DNA of 64,000 nt from NCBI GenBank assembly GCA_029706075.1, contig JAINUG010000047.1, forward strand, positions 1,744,675 to 1,808,674. The letters run 5' to 3'. Under the pieces are notes generated by a model. That model had not been told where the DNA came from, did not search any database, and saw only the letters and a program-made list of their open reading frames with translations. Shown here piece by piece: positions 29,082 to 41,978 of the stretch (positions are counted from its first letter, which is position 1; every line of letters starts with the position of its first letter). A program made the position numbers and the translations under genes. Origin of the DNA: Aldrovandia affinis. Its lineage: Eukaryota > Chordata > Actinopteri > Notacanthiformes > Halosauridae.

Positions 29082-29712
29082 CAGTGGAACCTCGGCCCGC
29101 GAACGCCCCTACTCACGAACAAATCGGCCCACGAACACACTCCGAACAAATTTTCACTCGGCCCACGAACAAGCCCTCGGTGCACGAACGCACAAACACA
29201 CAAACTCGCGGGCTTCTTGCCGTAGCGCGTCGTGGATAGCGTCAGTTGTGCTTAGTACTCAGCGTTGTTTACATCGTCCGTCGTTGTGTTCTCCTTTGAT
29301 ACACGTTCTTTTTGTGCTATTTCCATTAAATTTGCCCTCATTATGGCTCCCAAGAAAGTGAAAAGTGCTACTGATAGTGGTGTTAAGAAGCCTAAGCGTA
29401 TTACAGTAGAAACGAAGAAGGAAATAATAGCTAAACGTGAGAGTGGTTTACCACAAAGGTAAAGTGTACAATTATTATGTTTTATTTTAGTATTAATGTA
29501 TTTTCTATAATTAAGGTTATCTTTAATTCCTTTCTATATTTTTGCCACACATAAACCCATAAAAAAGTTTTTAAAAAGTGTTTCTGGGGCTGGAGAACGG
29601 ATTAATTGGATTTACATTAATTTCAATGGGAAAAATTATTTCGGTTCGCGAACATTTCGGTTCGCGAACAGAGTCAACGAACAAATTAAGTTTGTGGGCC
29701 GAGGTGCCACTG
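29082..29712 (+). mobile_element. Tigger/pogo-like element, 631 bp, non-autonomous
   Basis: CAGTGGAACCTCGGCCCGCG at the left and GTGGGCCGAGGTGCCACTG at the right are inverted termini, with TA on both sides (29080-29081, 29713-29714). Repeats of CCCACGAAC/TTCGCGAAC occur just inside each end. It retains only the N-terminal piece of a transposase. Confidence 0.88.
29343..29462 (+). pseudogene. Tigger-like transposase N-terminal remnant
   Basis: MAPKKVKSATDSGVKKPKRI then TVETKKEIIAKRESG, matching the start of the CENP-B-type DNA-binding domain of Tigger/JERKY-like transposases. The frame stops at 29460-29462, where CAAAGGTAAAGT could also be read as a splice donor. The catalytic part is deleted. 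Confidence 0.7.
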
Positions 29713-30169
29713 TATTTTCGATAGGCTATAGCCACTTTATGTTCAGCTTTAGGCTACAATTTAAGACATTAGGCTATGTGTGATCATTCGTTTGTTAGCC
29801 TATTTTTTTGCAAAAGATCATTTAAATCCCAATGAGACCAACCTGGTTAATTAACGCATTAGAATGTGTTATGGTTGTGGTCAAATAAAAGCATCAGCCT
29901 ATTATGTGGCCATACCGCAACTTCACAAGCGCAACGGCAGAATCTGCAAGGGCAGCATGAGCTCGGAACGGAGAAGTTTTTTTTTCTTTAAGATAATCTT
30001 GAACTCCAGCTCTATAAAGTCATTAGCCTATTGTTACTCATTTGTGTCATTCACTTAAGAAAGTTATAAAACACGAACAAGCGCAGTGTCATATAGAAAA
30101 AACTTTTAGACCAATTGAAAAAAAACGGCTGTTGGTCGACCAAGATTTGTTTTAGTCGGGGACAGCCCT

Positions 30170-32299
30170 ACTTCATTTTTTGCAATGTCTGCACGTATAA
30201 TTTATAGCCTATCGTACCGATACTTTTTTTAAGTGTCATTCACTTTTCTCTCACTGGACACCGGCTGCGTCATCACAGAAAACTCTACTGTGGTGGCGCA
30301 TTGTGGCTTGTGGAATGTGGGACTTGTAGTTTTTGAACGATTACCCGGGGTGGGGGAGATTACGGTAGGTTGTAATCTTTACTCGCACACTGCTCGTAAA
30401 TAATTTTTCTGGTTTGCACATATCTATTTTTAGGGGCAAATCAAATCACTTAGTTATAGTACTTTTCTATTTTTGCTGAAAATATCCTGGAAAATAAAAT
30501 AATCCTTGCTCAGTGGGGATTTTGAGTGAGCAAGCTAAAGTAAATAAGTGGAGTTGGATAAGATAAGTTGGATCACCCTCAGTGATGATGAGGACATGGC
30601 AGTAACCTGAAGAGTAAGACTGTTATGGGAAAAGTAATGTCATGTCATATACATGAGGATATCACAAATGGTCCTTACAGAAGCCTCTCACACCCTAGCT
30701 TGCTGTAAGGCCATACAGTTATAGGCAGAGGTTTACTGAACCAGGTGCACATTATAGGGACAACAGTGTTTTGGCCGTAGTGAATTCCCTCTGACCAATA
30801 ACAACCTGTGAGAGATCCATTAAAATGTGTATTCTTATGTTACAAGTTACCCAAATCTATACATTTAATACTGTTTTCAGTTTTTATTACAGCAAGTTAA
30901 TTATGGAAATTAAATATTAACCTGTCAAATATGGCTCTCATACCACCCTCTACCTTGGCTGAGAAAAATACTGTAACACAAAAAATGAAGATCACTGTTT
31001 TCTAGCCTGGCCTGTTTGACAAAATAAACACCATTTGTAGTGTTTGAGTTTGCACCCAGTATTTCGGGTTCCTGTATGGGGAACATGTATGTGTATGTTA
31101 CACAGCTGCAGCCATGTTGAAAACAGGAGTCATTCATAAATCGGAGGCAGGAGCCTCCGTCGTGCCTCCGTTGTGCCTCAGATACATTTAGGATGTTATT
31201 TTATAGTGCGCTATACGTGCAGGAAGGGCTTGCATGTCACACTTAGATCCAATAACAACTTGCCAGGCCCGTAATGATGACATCGTCAGTGGATGTGGGT
31301 GAGGGTGAGGGTGTGAATGGCGTGTGTAACCCAGACAAATAGAACCTATTAATAATGCAATTCCAGTGTTATAAAATGAGTTAAATAAATGGAATGATCC
31401 TTAAAATAAATTAATAAGTACTACATGTTAGACACTGAAGAGAAAGAAAAAAAACAATAATTTAAATAGTTAATTTAAATTAATAAAGAGAAACCAGGAC
31501 ATAAATGTTGACTTAAATGTGACATGTATAACCAGAATGGTATTGCATGTGATAAACTTGGAAGATGTGATTCGTGGATTTTATCAGACAGTAATAAGCC
31601 AATGAGAAATACAATCTCGTTGAGAGTTGGCCAATTAGAAAGTAGGACCACCCTTACGTTGCCTTGAGTTAAGTGAGAGAGAAGACGTATCGTCCATTTT
31701 GTGCCGTGTTTTTGTTGGAGCTTATTTTGTAGTTTTGTTGAGTTCACTGGATCCTGGATATCGTCTGCGTCCTGCTCATCTCCACTGAAGGGGCCGTGGC
31801 AGAGTGTAGACTGGCGAGCCACCCAAGTGAACCACCTTTGAACTGAGAGAGAGAGAGAGAGAGAGCAGTTGACTTGTATTTCTACAAATTGGTAGGACAG
31901 TTTATCTTATTTTTCCTTCCCTACACACCGGCAGAACCAATGGAAAGTGGTTCAATAACCACGGACTGAGCTGAGCGAATTGGATGAGGATCCGATCTCA
32001 CTTTATTAAGGGACTGAGTAATTCAAGTCGCCACTCGTCGGGAGTGCGCAGGCTCATGCATTTTGAATTGTAAAGTATTGACGTATTGGCAATATGACAG
32101 TTGCTTTTGATATTCATATTTGAATTGGTATTTTATTTGTTTTCATATCCAGAGTTGAGTACTACAACTGTTGAACTGGTTTAAGAGGAGTTATTTAACT
32201 TATTTGAAATAAGAGTCCTGGTTTTAAAAGAGGATTTTTGGTTTCAAAATAAGATTCCAGGTTGAATAATCTAATAAGTGCATCCTTGACTAAGCTACC
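30170..32299. other. noncoding stretch
   Basis: No gene recognised. An AGAGAGAGAGAGAGAGAGAG microsatellite lies at 31846-31866. The open frames at 30925-31137 and 31475-31822 show no family features and look like chance. Confidence 0.5.
31846..31866. repeat. (GA)n microsatellite
   Basis: About ten GA units. Confidence 0.95.
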
Positions 32300-32311
32300 A
32301 ATTAATAACAT

Positions 32312-32663
32312 CTCTCATCTCATCTCATCTTCAGCCGCTTATTCCTAGTTAGGGTCGCGGGGGGGCTGGAGCCTATCCCAGCATGCATTGGGGCGAGAGG
32401 CAGGAATACACCCTGGACAGGTCGCCAATCCATCGCAGGGCACTACATACACCATTCACTCACACACTCATACCTATGGGCAATTTAGACTCTCCAATTA
32501 GCCTAGCGTGCATGTCTTTGGACTGTGGGAAGAAACCGGAGTACCCGGAGGAAACCCACGTGGACACGGGGAGAACATGCAAACTCCACACAGAAAGGCC
32601 CCCGGCCTGGATTCGAACCCGAGACCTTCTTGCTGTGCTATCCACTGCACCACCGTGCCGCCT
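32312..32663 (-). mobile_element. tRNA-derived SINE, intact ends
   Basis: Flanked by AATTAATAACAT at 32300-32311 and 32664-32675, a 12-bp target duplication. On the minus strand the head reads GGCGGCACGGTGGTGCAGTG then GATAGCAC and CGGGTTCGAATCC, good A- and B-box matches. The body contains AACATGGGG-free text typical of a second copy at 59759-60343, and the tail is (GATGA)n. This copy lacks the GTGAGGCGACA stretch present in the second copy, inside the tRNA-like head. Confidence 0.9.
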
Positions 32664-32675
32664 AATTAATAACAT

Positions 32676-35600
32676 ATATATATATAAAAATATATATAAA
32701 AAGGGATTAAAGTATTTTACCATCTTTAAACATTTAATGAATACAATAGCAGTGATATTAACCTTGAATATAATCTAACCGTGAATAATAATAATTATTA
32801 TAGTCACCAATATTACATCCCTGTCGATTCCTGATTCTAAAAGTAACCAACTATATGGGTAAATAAATAGTAAGGTCATACTTACCTAGTAATTGAAGTG
32901 AAGTCTTGGATTGTCTTGTAAACAAAGAAAAGGGTATAGATTATTGTCATTTGGAAATCAGTAAGCTTCTCATTGAATCATTTGACATTCTTACATGTCT
33001 GTTGTTGTGTGCACTCTTTTCCTACTTTTCTAAAATATAAATAAATTAAAGGGTAAAAGAGAAACAAAACATTAAAAAATAATAATACACAAACCATTTT
33101 CTTACCTCTAAACATAGCTTATGTCTCCATGTGAGTTCACTCTTGTTGTGCTTGACCATCTCTCTCTCTCTTGACGAATCTGTTATATTCTGCTAATCTG
33201 GTTCATTCACTAATTGAGTACTAGCATTCTAGTAGCGGTGTTCATCGAGACACTTACACGTGTGACCCAGGCCCATTGCCTATGAGGTTCGGAACTGGAA
33301 AGCTTGAGTTATCCCAGTGAGCAGCAGTGGCAAGGAACTCATGGAGAGCTTTGTGAGAATGTAGACCGAGTCCAAAGAAGGATTTGCAGAACTGCTCTGA
33401 GAACAAAGATTGTGGTGTTTCTCCAGCTTTAATGAGTTAAACGATTAGCGTAGCGAGGTTTGTTGTTAAAGGTCCTTTGTCTTCAGTCTACGTTGGGGGT
33501 GACTTATGGGTTGTTTTCACTGATGTAAACAAAGGTTTTAGCCATTTCCTTCCCTCAGGCTTCCTGATCACCTTTAGTTTACTAACAAAGTTAGAAATGT
33601 AGTAAAATGGTTTAAAAAAATAATAATAGAATGCCACTTGGCGATTATAATTGGATGTTTGAAAAGACATGGCATGAACAAAGAACAAAATTAATTTAAA
33701 TCAAACGATTAGTGCTATTTTCAACAAAAAAGGGTTTAGATCCCAAGGGTCTGGTGACTAAAAACCTACAGACTTTAGTTGTATGAGGTTGAGGTTATGA
33801 AGCACAATGGCAATGATGTCATGTGAAAACCACCTATCCTCTGATTTTGCTCTTAAGGATCAGGGGATACCAAAAAAAGACAGATGAGGTTTTGATGCTG
33901 TAGTAATGTATGTTGCCACAGGGTGGCACTGCAGCTCCACTCCAAGGAAACCGATCATCTGACATCATGTGACTACTAAACTAACAAATCTGCCATGGAA
34001 GTGGATGTGCCTTTGTAAGGCCAAGTGTGTTGAGGGGGCTGTAATTTCATCCTGCCCTCTGTATGTGTTTCAGTAGCTTTTGTGTATGGCCTCTTCTGTC
34101 TCACACAGTTTGCCTTGGACGTTCAGTCTTCCTCCGGAAATGCTTCAGACTAGCCTGGGATGAGTCTTACTTAAAAACACATGACTGGGCGTGAGGACTG
34201 CTGCTGTCCAGTGACAGAGAAAACAGATTGCCTGGTTGTGAGCCCCCGGACCAGTAGCACTATGGCCTGTGTGTGAATCATACCTCAGGAACATGATTCT
34301 GGAACAATCTTCCCTCTCGCACTGTGGAAAAGGCTTTATCAGCTGACCCACATGAGAACTTCAGTTTATAGACATCATTCGCAGTTTATGAGTTGAAAAA
34401 CAATAATCTTTTCTTGAAAGATACTCGTGGGTTTTGTGTATCATAAATTAAGTTGCACCAACCCGCCCACCAGATATGGTGCCTAACTCACAGGGTGGGG
34501 GATGACATCAGCAAGTATTCTGCAGTGTGAGTGTTCTTGTTCTTGGCCGAGAGGATTATATCCAGGCCCTCAAGGAGCGACGGTCGGCTGATCTTGTGCA
34601 AAGGAAAACGCACAGCTGCGGTTAGGATAGGCTCAGGCCCAGCGTAACCCAACCCAATGAGGGGTGCCCTAAAATGTCACCCTGGAGCTCCCGAACAGTC
34701 CTGAAGCTTAAGAGTAAACAGGACAGGGCCCGGGGTCTTGCTACGCTCTGGTGCGTTTCGTGGGGCAGTGTGCAGTGAATGAGGGTTCTGTTTGTTGTAG
34801 TTTTGTGTTGCACATCATTGTGTAACCTACACTGAAACAAAGCTTTCTGTGTGTGCACATTTCCTTTTACATTGCATCCCTTTTGAGCAGTTTATGGCCG
34901 CATTCTGCTCTTGAATTTGAGGTTTGGTAAACAGTGGGCACACCATGCCACTCGTTTCTGTGTAATCTGTTTACCGCTCGAATGTGTAATGGTCTTGTTA
35001 GGACTGTTAGTGAAATAGAGAACAAGCAGGTGTAGAGGGAAATAAGAATAAGCCCTGAGTTTTTCGATTTGGGCCTCTGGGTTTGAAGCACTTTGTGAAT
35101 TTGGCTCTTCAACTGGTTTGAAGTAAGTGCTCAAATCCGGATGTATGACTTACCACCCGATTTCTTTTGTGAGCCGGACCCCAGCGAAACACCCTGAGTT
35201 ATTATTTAGATAGCTCCCCCCAGATTCTGCTGATGAAGCAGCGGACTTCTGAGGGTCCCCTTCTCTCACTTTCAATGGGTCGCTGTTCAGAACAAAGCGA
35301 GGCCCGAAAGAAGATGAACCCACCAATCTCATCGAGCGTCACCAGCTGGGAACAAAAGACACAAAACAGAGATTCGGCCCGGCCCCACTCCACTGCAAAT
35401 ATTCTGGCCCCTCTGCGCCAAGCTCAGGGTTCACTTTCCGGTCAACTGAATCTGTCAGTTTAGCACGTCTAAAGCGGCGGTCAGCACCCCGGTTCTGTGC
35501 AGAGGCCCCAAACATTGCCTGGCTGATTATTCCCTCGGGAAGGTCGCGGCCTTGACTGTCAGACCGGAACTGCTCACTAATTAAGCCCCTTGTTTTGGCA

Positions 35601-36486
35601 CTGGAAGTGTCATGTCTGTAGGACTTCCTACTGGGATTAATGGTGCTCATGTTCACTCTTCATAAGCGTACAATGGGAGGACTTAGCCCAGGTTTCTCCA
35701 GAGGCGAGCCTCGAGCGGCGCTGCTATAGTGGGTTTAAACAAGGGGATATTTCCTTTGTCTCCAGCACCCAGGGCCTTTGTTTTCAATAGTAAAGGGTCA
35801 TTATTATTTTCTTAATCCCTTGTCATTTTGCCGTTGTATTGGCGGGCCTGTTTCTGAATATGTTAGGCCTCCGGTCCCAGGATCAGGAGAAGATGAATGA
35901 TTCAGAGTAGTCCATCTTTTCTTCCTCCTCTTCCTCATCTTCTCATTTATTTGAAGTGACAACTGAAGTGAAGTTCTTAATGAGTAAGTGGTCTAGGCAC
36001 ACATGCTCCCTGAAACGCAGATAAAGGCATTGTATCAATGTATTGTACCTGGATCACTAATCCTACACACGTTGTGGGGGAACGGGAGTGTGAGGGTTGC
36101 AAAACACATTTTAATATCCATCTTTGAATAAAATCTCTTAAGCTTAACTTTAAATTAATTTAAGAGTTAATTTATTGTTCTGTTCAAAATCTCACTGACT
36201 CCCAAGGTACTGACTGACGAGATGCCTCTCATTGTTCTGAAGGAACTGCCATGTTGCTGGAAAACCCTAATGACAAAAGGTTTCACAGCAGGAAATTTGG
36301 AAACCGATCCTTGCCATTGGTGTCTGGCAAGGACAGAACCCTTCGGTTTTCTTGTTTGCCATCCTAAAAGTAATGGCTTAATGTGTACAGGGTAATACGA
36401 CGGTTCCCAGTTTATCTTAACTCCTGCTGATGTCATCCAAAAGCATTAAAAATCATTTGTTCTTGGCAAGTGAAGAATGCTATTCT
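32676..36486. other. noncoding stretch, GC-richer part at 34000-35900
   Basis: No exon recognised in any frame. From about 34000 to 35900 the composition is clearly richer in GC and lacks repeat signatures, unlike the AT-rich surroundings. It could be conserved noncoding sequence; only cross-species alignment would tell. Confidence 0.4.
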
Positions 36487-36907
36487 TGCAACATGGTGTC
36501 CTTACACTTCTGTACACTACGTGTCAATGTATTTAACAAGGTCGATAAAGTTTTCATGAAAGCAGGGAAACCCCTTCGAACTTCTTCAGCCAGTCTTTCC
36601 TGAAGCTGGTTCATTTTATACCGTGTCGAACAAATGATGGTAGCTATCTATATCGTTAGGTTCTAGCTCGATAAACTGTGGCCTATGAACTATGACTAAC
36701 AGCTCCGCCACCATTCGCTAACCAACCAATCAATGATGCGCAACATCTATGTGAACAGTTGCGCTGCTGTCACGAGTTAGATTTTTGTGCTAGGTACCTG
36801 ACACCCTCTGAAACCCCCTCTGTGTAGGTCGCAAAGGTTGCGTTGATGTTGCAGAGCCCTGGTTGTGTTTCTGTCGTGTTGTTGTTATTCGAGCATGTAG
36901 AGGCCTT
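36487..36907. mobile_element. MITE copy 1, truncated
   Basis: From GCAACATGGTGTCCTTACAC to GAGCATGTAGAGGCCTTT. It is the reverse complement of most of 39677-40142 (shared: TTTCATGAAAGCAGGGAAAC; ACCAACCAATCAATG; TAGATTTTTGTGCTAG). About 105 bp present at one end of the other copy are missing here. Confidence 0.8.
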
Positions 36908-39676
36908 TAGAGTGACACTTCGTCTTTCTACTGGGTGTCTTCTAGAGTGCACTAGGCTATCATTTTCTAATGTTTGTGTAGCATTTGACCTTTTGGCCAC
37001 AGAGGGTAAGAATTTTCCACAGTGTAACCACAGACATCTGGGAAGTTAATGTCATTATAGTTCCAACTAAATGCTACATAAGAAACAAGAACTCTGTAAG
37101 GTTGCATCACCTCAGGCACTGGGACTGTGTGAAATTAGTTTAATTACATCAATTAGCTTCCATGTTCCTGTCCCATCAATACCGTCATTCAGCACGCTGC
37201 GTAGGATGGATAAGCTTCTACATATGTCCATTGCATCCGACAAAGGTGACGCTGTTCCATTTAATTCGTTCGCAAAACATGTCTGAGGTCCACGGAATAC
37301 CCAAACAATTTCAGACGCTCGTATTGCTTAGGCCTATGTACTATGATTACTGTATGATGCCTCTTTCAGCAATCCTTTCTCTATGCTTAAATCAGGTCAG
37401 CGGTCCTCCTGTGTCTCATGTTAAAAGAAAAGGATTTCATTAACACCATTAAAATGACACAGCGACAGACATGTCTCCGACACGGGCAGCCTCCTATTCA
37501 AATTCCCACCCACATTTATGCACCATACATTAATCACACACTTAAACTCACACTAGTTCCAGTTTCTTGGGCTGGCACGATGCCGTCTTATTTCCATCTC
37601 ACAATGCGGAGCGATCCAAATGTGATGCTGCACTTCTGGTGCAGGAGATAAGTAGGGGTGGTGATGGGGGTGCGGAGTAGTTATTGTGAGCGATGAATTA
37701 AGGGATTTGGGATCAGCACTGCCTCAAATTATAATGCAGAGCTTCATTTAGCCTATTCTGTCAGAGCAGGCACAGTGGCCATGTCATATATAGAGCAGTC
37801 TCAATAATGTGGACCTAATTCTGGGCTTCTGCACAAGGATACCATTGTGGTTTTGAGCAAGTATTATCTCTTGTACTTGGATTTCTTCACATGGCATTCA
37901 ATGTCCGATAAGGCAAATCAGATTTAATCTAGGATTCTATTAAAATGATTCTTCAACTGGCCTTATCATATATTTTTAATGTCACGGATGATTGTTTTTG
38001 TCTGTTTACTAATACTGTGAAAATGCCAGATACAAGGTTCGATTTTTCTGGATGTTTATTATAAATGATGAAATATGGGATGCTTTTTTATGATTTTGAG
38101 TGCTAGACTTCTATTTTAAAGTCACGTAATGGTTTTGAGATGACATTCCTTTATCCGTCAGCCATAATATATTAAACACTAGTACATGCATCCCCTGATG
38201 TGTGTTAACTTAAAAAGAGGATTAAGCCTGGAGTTAGCATTTGCCTCTGGAAGCTAATCCAATTTAGGCTGTGTAACATCTAAGCTCTCAGAAAATATCA
38301 GTATAGGCTAAATCTTCTTAAACATGTGGACTACTAATTTAACCTGTTGTCATGTTTTGTTGTCACACTGCTAATATTAAAACCTATCAAAGCCTAATAT
38401 TACACATAGGCCATTAAAGCTGGTATTAAAAAACAAATCCTTCCTTTGACATTGGGTACACTATCAAAATAGCATAGTGCTAGTGCTTTAATGATTAATT
38501 TGGTAATTGGCATGATTGATCAACCAATACTTTAATTGTGAACTACGGTAAATGAATCTGATTTTAAAATGTGTGTTATATTCATTATTCAATTGGCATA
38601 TTTCCTCAGTTACATGCTAGCTAATGTTAATTGAAAGAACACTAGCTAATGCTAGATACAGCCATAATTTTAAACATCAGGTGTTTTTAGCTAGGAATCT
38701 TGGTGCAATAAGGTAACATGTTGTTATATATGTTGGTGTTTTGTCTCAAATTAAGAAGTTGTGAACGCTATATGTAATTGATATAACTTCAACTACATGT
38801 TTCCCTTTAGAATTTTGAAGGTGTTTAGAAATTGATCATTTCATGGAAAGATTTGTCAGACAAAGAATACTTAAAAAAAAAAAACCTTCATCCAATGAAT
38901 CAATTAAATCAACTAATAGGTACAAAATTATCAGAAACAAATTGTCCTTCAGTTTGGTACTCAAAGATAAGGATGAGTGAAATGCAAGTTTTAAATGTGC
39001 ATAAAAACTTTTCCAACATGTGCAGGATGACGAAGGAATCCACAACTGACAATAGCATGTTTCATTCTGATGCAGTAGACCTACAAAGCCAAATTAATCC
39101 CCCCCTTTTAGTAGTATGTGCACAAGCAGTATTCGTAAAGTTTCAATGACTTGGAACTAGAACCAATCTAACCACATTCATCTTTCATGTTAACTTTAAG
39201 GAACTAATTAAAGATTTTGTGTAAGGAATAAAGAAATGAGGCCAACACTTGGTTACATTTGTTAATAATTATGCATTGGACCTAGATTTAATCTTGTTAT
39301 GTGTTAGCATATTTGAGGCCTGGCCCCTAAATATGGAGCTAAAATGGAGCAGGTTACCATTACCTTTAGACATGTGGATGTAGGATTTGTATTGCTGCCG
39401 AGGTGACACTCTTACATCACCAATTTGTCCCATTAATTTGCCTGCATGTAGCAGCTCAGCTTTGATCTTTTCAGAGATAAGGAGGAGTGTGAAGGAGGCT
39501 GCAGGAAGACAGCTGGGACTGTGGACGCTTCAGAAAAGGCTTTGTTGAATCAGAGTTGTGAATCTGCAATGGCCATGAAACTGCGATAACAAAAGGCACT
39601 TCAGGGTTTCTGATATCTTCTCCTCCATTCAAACATTAAGAAAGAAGTGTAATTCCATATAGCCTACACACACTCT
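36908..39676. other. AT-rich noncoding stretch
   Basis: Nothing recognisable on either strand. A short CTAG-rich patch occurs near 38615-38655. Confidence 0.5.
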
Positions 39677-40142
39677 AAAGGCCTCGACATGCTTGAGCGA
39701 CTACAACACGGCATCCTCTGCAACACGTCATAGAGGTTGCGTTAATGTTGCAGAGGGTGTTGCAGAGTACTAGCACAAAAATCTAACTTGCGACTGCAAC
39801 GCAACATGTCGCGTAGATGTTGCACAGCATTGATTGGTTGGTTAGTGAATGGAGGGGGAGCTGTCATAGTCATAGTTCATCGAGCATTTGTTTGACACGG
39901 TATAAAATTAACCAGCTTCAGGAAGGATTGGCTGAAGAAGTTTGAAGGTACAGGAGTTTCCCTGCTTTCATGAAAACTTTACCGACCTTGTTCAATACAT
40001 AGACGCCTACTAGTGTACAGAAGTGTAAGGACACCATGTCGCATCGGTTGCGCAGAAGTATAAATTGCAGAGTGCTTGCGACATGTTGCATTGCGCGAAC
40101 CATGAAGATGGCGCACAAGTTATGCAGAAGCATGTAGAGGCC
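39677..40142. mobile_element. MITE copy 2, complete
   Basis: About 466 bp. AAAGGCCTCGACATGC at the left and GCATGTAGAGGCCTT at the right are inverted termini. Flanks are TA-rich, so a 2-3 bp TA-type target duplication is plausible but not clear. PIF/Harbinger-like by feel; no coding capacity. Confidence 0.75.
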
Positions 40143-40540
40143 TTATGGACACTGGCTGTCTGCATAAAGCAAAAAGAGGAAAACATTTAAAGCAGGACAA
40201 TTGAATACATAGGCTACGTATTATATAAAAAAATTATTTCTGCCCATGGGTCATTCACTTCATGACTTAATCATATTCATTAAGGGAAAAAAAATGGTAA
40301 TTGGTAAATCTTACCCTGTGCGTTGCCTGTGGGCCTACACATTTGTTGTATTGCAGACAATGTTACTGTTGCAGATTTTAGGGGCTTACAAGCCTCTGAC
40401 CCGTCTGTGTGTTTAGAGCATTATGGCTTGGTATGTCAGATCTTTCCTTTCATTATGCAAACTAGGATCAGATTGTGTAACAGTGACTTGCCTTTGTCAT
40501 GTGATAGAGGTTTTCTTGTGTGTTTCACAGTGCATATAGG

Positions 40541-41978
40541 CAGGGTTGGGTTGTAACGGAATACATGTAACGGCGTTACGTAATCAGAATACAAAAATCA
40601 AGTAACTGTATTCAGCTCGCGTTACATTTGAAAAACGAGTAATCTGAATACAGTTACTTTAATAAACCTGAAGTGAATACATTTTGGATTACTTCTTGGA
40701 ATTCTTGGTGGAAAGTTTTCCTTACAAACATTAATGAGCTGATATTCATTACTAAAGTTACAGCATGAAATTCTCACGCCTACATGATTATCATCACACA
40801 GCTCACGAAAACTACAGCCGCTGCACAGAACCAAAAACTGCGTAAAAAAATGCGTTTAAAAAAAAAAAGCGCGCGCCCACGCCCAGACAAACATTGATAG
40901 CGACAAGATGGGAGAAAAGTCAGCTTTTAGTTTGTGGCGTAATCGACACAATTTCCAGTTTAAAGAAGAACATGGGAAAAATCTGTCGGTCCAGTGTACC
41001 TTGTGTCTTCCAGGAATAAAGATACTGTCGGCATCAAAGGACTCGACTTCGAATCTTAAAAAGCACTTGGAGTAAGTCGACGTTAGCTAACCTTCAGTTT
41101 AATGAACACAGTTCTGCAGTAATTTGCTGTTACGTGACCTTAGCCTACGGTTTGAGGCATCGCATTAACTGCTCTGCTAATTTTATACTGCTTTCTTTAT
41201 TGTTGAAACGATGACATTTTATTTGATTCTTTTTATTTTTCCCAGTTTTCTCCCAATTTGGTAGACAATTGTACTCTACTATACGTCAATTACGTTATGC
41301 ACTGCCGAGCATTCGCCGCTACATATCCCTTACAAGTCGCTGTTATTCCAGTGCCAAAAAAGTTTCAAAAGTTATTACATTGTTTTAGATGCTGTGTTTG
41401 AGTTATGCTCATGAGCCATCAAAACAGTAAAAGAACTTGCCTTTCAATATCCCTTTGCTTTTTATTATGATTAATTTTTAATCTGTCCATTCTAATTCCA
41501 TAACATGTTAATGACGACGACTACAACAAAAAATGCAGATACAATGTTGCATATATTTAGCTAAATTGACATCTCAAATTTATTAGTATTTATTATTTAA
41601 TGAACAGAAGCTGACCTGACCTCAACACAGTGGAAAGTTTAACATGACATCCTTTTTCAAAGTGTAATGCATAATAACTATTTAAATGTATTACAGATCA
41701 AATAAAAAAGTGAACATGGCGTGTGCAAAAGTTTGAGCACCCTTTTAGTACTAAGTAGCACCACCTTTGGCTATATAACAGCTTCCCAATGTCTCCTGTA
41801 CCCCAAAACATACCCATCTGTGATGGAAAAGTAAGTAATCCAAAAGTATTCTAAAAGTAATCTGATTACGTTACTTTTTTTTGAGACATGTAACTGTATT
41901 CGTATCGGATTACTTTCAGAGCCGTGTAATCAGTAATCAGGCACTAATTACATTTACAAAGTAACCCTCCCAACCCTG
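40541..41978 (+). mobile_element. hAT element with 8-bp target duplication
   Basis: CAGGGTTGGGTTGTAACGGA at the left and CCCTCCCAACCCTG at the right are the termini. CATATAGG precedes and follows (40533-40540, 41979-41986), the 8-bp duplication expected of hAT. Internal TGTAACTGTATTC and AATCAGATTACT-like motifs repeat near both ends. 1438 bp, too short for a complete transposase. The fish repeat of the TTTTCTCCCAATTTGGT type sits inside at 41230-41330. Confidence 0.93.
40908..41071 (+). pseudogene. hAT BED-finger first exon, open, with splice donor
   Basis: ATG at 40908: MGEKSAFSLWRNRHNFQFKE, then QCTLCLPGIKILSAS and STSNLKKHLE, a complete BED finger (W, CxxC, H...H end). The exon ends GGA followed by GTAAGT at 41072, in phase 2. 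No stop interrupts its 54 codons. The exons encoding the catalytic part are missing, so it is a leftover of an autonomous hAT and probably not a host gene. Confidence 0.75.

Larger units (their letters stand above)
26371..30169 (+). mobile_element. hAT element remnant with two nested transposons
   Basis: Both ends carry GGCTGTTGGTCGAC and GATTTGTTTT.GTCG motifs (26408-26440 and 30126-30160). The right end finishes in GTCGGGGACAGCCCT, the inverted form of an AGGGCTGTCCCCGAC hAT terminus. The left terminus is missing at the LTR junction. A BED exon remnant lies at 28854. A Tc1-like (26599-28333) and a Tigger-like element (29082-29712) are inserted within. Confidence 0.65.

Noticed and set aside
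30925-31822. Minus-strand frames of 70 and 115 codons
   Set aside because: No recognisable motifs, no start context or splice support; treated as chance.
32383-32778. 131-codon frame (and its counterpart at 60176-60490)
   Set aside because: Both are translations of the tRNA-derived SINE; the shared peptide text comes from the repeat.
34622-35656. Cluster of 60-105 codon frames
   Set aside because: Overlapping frames on both strands in a GC-rich block, with no family features or compatible splice sites. Best explained by fewer chance stops in GC-rich DNA.
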